Of a stretch of DNA of 64,000 nt, positions 62,732-64,000 are shown one piece after another. Position 1 is the stretch's first letter, and the number at the start of each line of letters is the position of its first letter. The stretch comes from Paludibacteraceae bacterium (GTDB lineage: Bacteria; Bacteroidota; Bacteroidia; Bacteroidales; Paludibacteraceae), in contig JAFOYE010000009.1 in the NCBI GenBank assembly GCA_017391525.1, positions 16,359-80,358 on the forward strand, in the 5' to 3' direction. The notes beneath the pieces are model-generated. The model saw nothing but the letters and a program-made list of their open reading frames with translations, was not told the origin of the DNA and ran no database searches. The position numbers were made by a program, and so were the translations under genes.

Positions 62732-63568
62732 ATGGGTCAAATTAAAAGCTTTTGCAAAGCTCTTACAGAAAACAAGTATTTTGAGTGGGGTATCACTCTT
62801 GTTATTTTAATTAACTCCGCATTGATTGGAGTTGAGACATACTCTGAGAATACAACTATAAAGTTGATTCAGCAAATTATTTTGTATATTTTCACTATCG
62901 AAATTGTTGCAAAATACATTGCTGCAGATAGTGCAAAAAACTTCTTTACTGACGGGTGGTGTATTTTCGATTTATTACTAGTATTAATTGGATATATACC
63001 AGACTCTTTATTTGCTAATGCTTCCACTTTGATGGCATTGCGTACTTTACGTGTATTCCGTGTGCTACGTCTATTGCGTGCTGCTAAAGAATTAAAATTG
63101 ATCGTTACAGTACTAATGCGCTCAATGAGTGCAATGTTTTATAACTTAATTTTGTTTTTAATTTTTGTATATCTCTATGCTATCGTTGGAGTATCATTGT
63201 TCCGTTTGCCTGACCCTAAAACATTAGATGCAGAGCAATTAGCAAAATATGAGCAGTTAATGGTTGAAGCCCCTAATGCACCGACTAATTCCCCAGATCC
63301 ATATGGGGATATAAGTGAGTCAATCTTTACCTTATTCCGAATGTTGACAGGTGAAGATTGGACTGACTTGCGCTATAATTTGATTACAGCATCAGAATAT
63401 GATTTGGTTCCTGTTAATTCGGCAGTTATTACAACATACCATGTTAGTTGGTTCTGTTTGGCTGCATTCTTGCTCTTGAACTTGGTTACAGGTGCAGTCT
63501 TAAATAACTACCAATTAGCCCTTAATGATAAAGAAAATGAAAAGGGACAAGACAAACAAGAAGTTTAA
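62732..63568 (+). CDS. Single-domain voltage-gated cation channel
   Basis: This 278-residue protein has six membrane segments. S4 carries Arg every third residue (ALRTLRVFRVLRLLRAAKELK, about 100-120). The pore helix and filter read TLFRMLTGEDWTDLRYNLI (about 198-216), and S6 ends LNLVTGAVLNNYQ. It is of the NaChBac/CavAb class and would form a tetramer. The TGEDW filter differs from the TLESW of NaChBac. Between S5 and the pore lies a long loop with PDPKTLDAEQLAKYEQLMVEAP. The cytosolic tail is short and charged. Confidence 0.9.
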   Translation: MGQIKSFCKALTENKYFEWGITLVILINSALIGVETYSENTTIKLIQQIILYIFTIEIVAKYIAADSAKNFFTDGWCIFDLLLVLIGYIPDSLFANASTLMALRTLRVFRVLRLLRAAKELKLIVTVLMRSMSAMFYNLILFLIFVYLYAIVGVSLFRLPDPKTLDAEQLAKYEQLMVEAPNAPTNSPDPYGDISESIFTLFRMLTGEDWTDLRYNLITASEYDLVPVNSAVITTYHVSWFCLAAFLLLNLVTGAVLNNYQLALNDKENEKGQDKQEV

Positions 63569-63582
63569 ATAGAATCTTTGTT

Positions 63583-63616
63583 TAACGACTCTTGCACTCA
63601 ATATGCGAGAGTCGTT
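63583..63616 (+). terminator. Hairpin terminator after the channel
   Basis: The stem AACGACTCT/AGAGTCGTT is followed by TTATAT. Confidence 0.75.
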
Positions 63617-63637
63617 TTATATAAAAAATAACACAAA

Positions 63638-63664
63638 AAAACGGTAGAAAAAATCTACCGTTTT
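63638..63664. terminator. Bidirectional intrinsic terminator
   Basis: An 11-bp stem AAAACGGTAGA/TCTACCGTTTT with an AAAAA loop, T-rich in plus and A-rich on the other side. It could end a short minus-strand RNA from the box at 63781. Confidence 0.85.
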
Positions 63665-63780
63665 CTTTTGTGCGTGACTATTACAGATTATCGAACTTTT
63701 GTTGATAACCTCAGTAGTGTTATTGATTTTATTGAGTGGTACAATAGATATCATTAATCTTATATGTAGTTATTACGCTA

Positions 63781-63788
63781 CAAAGGTA
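63781..63788 (-). promoter_or_regulatory. Orphan -7 box (TACCTTTG), minus strand
   Basis: On the minus strand TACCTTTGTAGCG, with no clear -33. The sequence TGTAG...CTACA (63765-63782) overlaps it. No minus-strand gene follows before the terminator at 63638-63664, leaving a possible transcript of about 140 nt. Confidence 0.4.
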
Positions 63789-63838
63789 CTGCTTTTTTAT
63801 CAAATATTAAAATTTACAATCATTTTTAAGTCAAAATT

Positions 63839-63869
63839 TTGCAGATTTCCAATAAAATGTGTACCTTTG
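63839..63869 (+). promoter_or_regulatory. Promoter near the right edge for a gene beyond the window
   Basis: TTG-N20-TACCTTTG, an exact consensus. No ATG occurs in the downstream leader until 63992 (ATGGAGATA), so a gene with a leader of about 120 nt may begin there. Confidence 0.7.
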
Positions 63870-64000
63870 CAGCGCAATTCAAAATATTGGTTTGCAGACA
63901 TATTAACAAAGCATTACTATTATTTCGCGTTTAGCCAAGAGCCTCGGAAACTTATTGGAAATAAAACACGACCATAATAGATAGTTGTCTCATGGAGATA

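Overview
The window comes from a member of the Bacteroidota, most likely order Bacteroidales. Two lines of evidence support this. Almost every promoter I can find follows the Bacteroidota pattern TTG-N20-TAnnTTTG, and classical Shine-Dalgarno sites are scarce. The gene content also fits: fused SecDF, DUF4271-hemD-rnpA-yidD, an OstA-like protein, a GT3-type glycogen synthase, a fused NfnAB-like oxidoreductase, and large InlB-repeat surface proteins. I cannot name a genus.

Layout. (1) 1-6.7 kb is accessory DNA on the minus strand: an AbiE toxin-antitoxin pair running off the left edge, a repeat-rich stretch with two very short genes, and a 1218-residue secreted protein. (2) 6.7-11.2 kb, minus strand: an SDR epimerase, a four-helix-bundle protein, a K+/H+ antiporter and a periplasmic thioredoxin. 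(3) 11.3-25.4 kb, plus strand: aroB, then a tight run of gyrB, a LOG protein, a GH16-like protein, kdsA, kdsD, DAHP synthase, the NfnAB-like fusion, a 5'-nucleotidase C-terminal lipoprotein, a C69 dipeptidase and pepD. (4) 26-30 kb, minus strand: a pRiA4b ORF-3-like gene, miaA, a PKD lipoprotein and glycogen synthase. (5) 30-36.7 kb: a nucleosidase-like protein, secDF, tRNA-Arg(CCG), and a GNAT-fur-Zn-peptidase operon. (6) 36.7-41.5 kb, plus strand: LOG, DUF4271, hemD, rnpA, yidD, trmD, alkaline phosphatase. (7) 41.5-55.6 kb: recX/prmC (minus), then ribD, two PPIase-type proteins, an OstA-like protein, a beta-barrel, dnaG and LD-carboxypeptidase (plus), a glycosyltransferase with a radical SAM protein (minus), a TPR/PD40 protein and mdh. 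(8) 55.7-64 kb: a secreted acidic protein, a second giant surface protein followed by a short peptide gene, a secreted nuclease/phosphatase and a voltage-gated-type ion channel.

The most distinctive content is not in ordinary genes. First, degenerate tandem arrays of 7-9 bp words, often carrying small variable hairpins, fill gaps between genes. In five places such an array ends 2-11 nt before a start codon, and in three genes arrays have become in-frame coding sequence. Second, two giant secreted proteins share a C-terminal module, and each is followed by a 43-44 residue peptide gene of one family (MKK-[VI]-Y...P.TE.I ending in a Gly-rich tail). Third, a tRNA-Arg carries paired changes at positions 19 and 56. 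Fourth, prmC appears to be leaderless, with its -33 element next to the divergent ribD start codon.

Housekeeping functions cover replication and topology (gyrB, dnaG), Kdo and aromatic biosynthesis (kdsA, kdsD, DAHPS, aroB), envelope biogenesis (secDF, surA, OstA, beta-barrel) and tRNA/translation factors (miaA, trmD, rnpA, prmC). All family assignments come from motifs read by eye. No database search was run.
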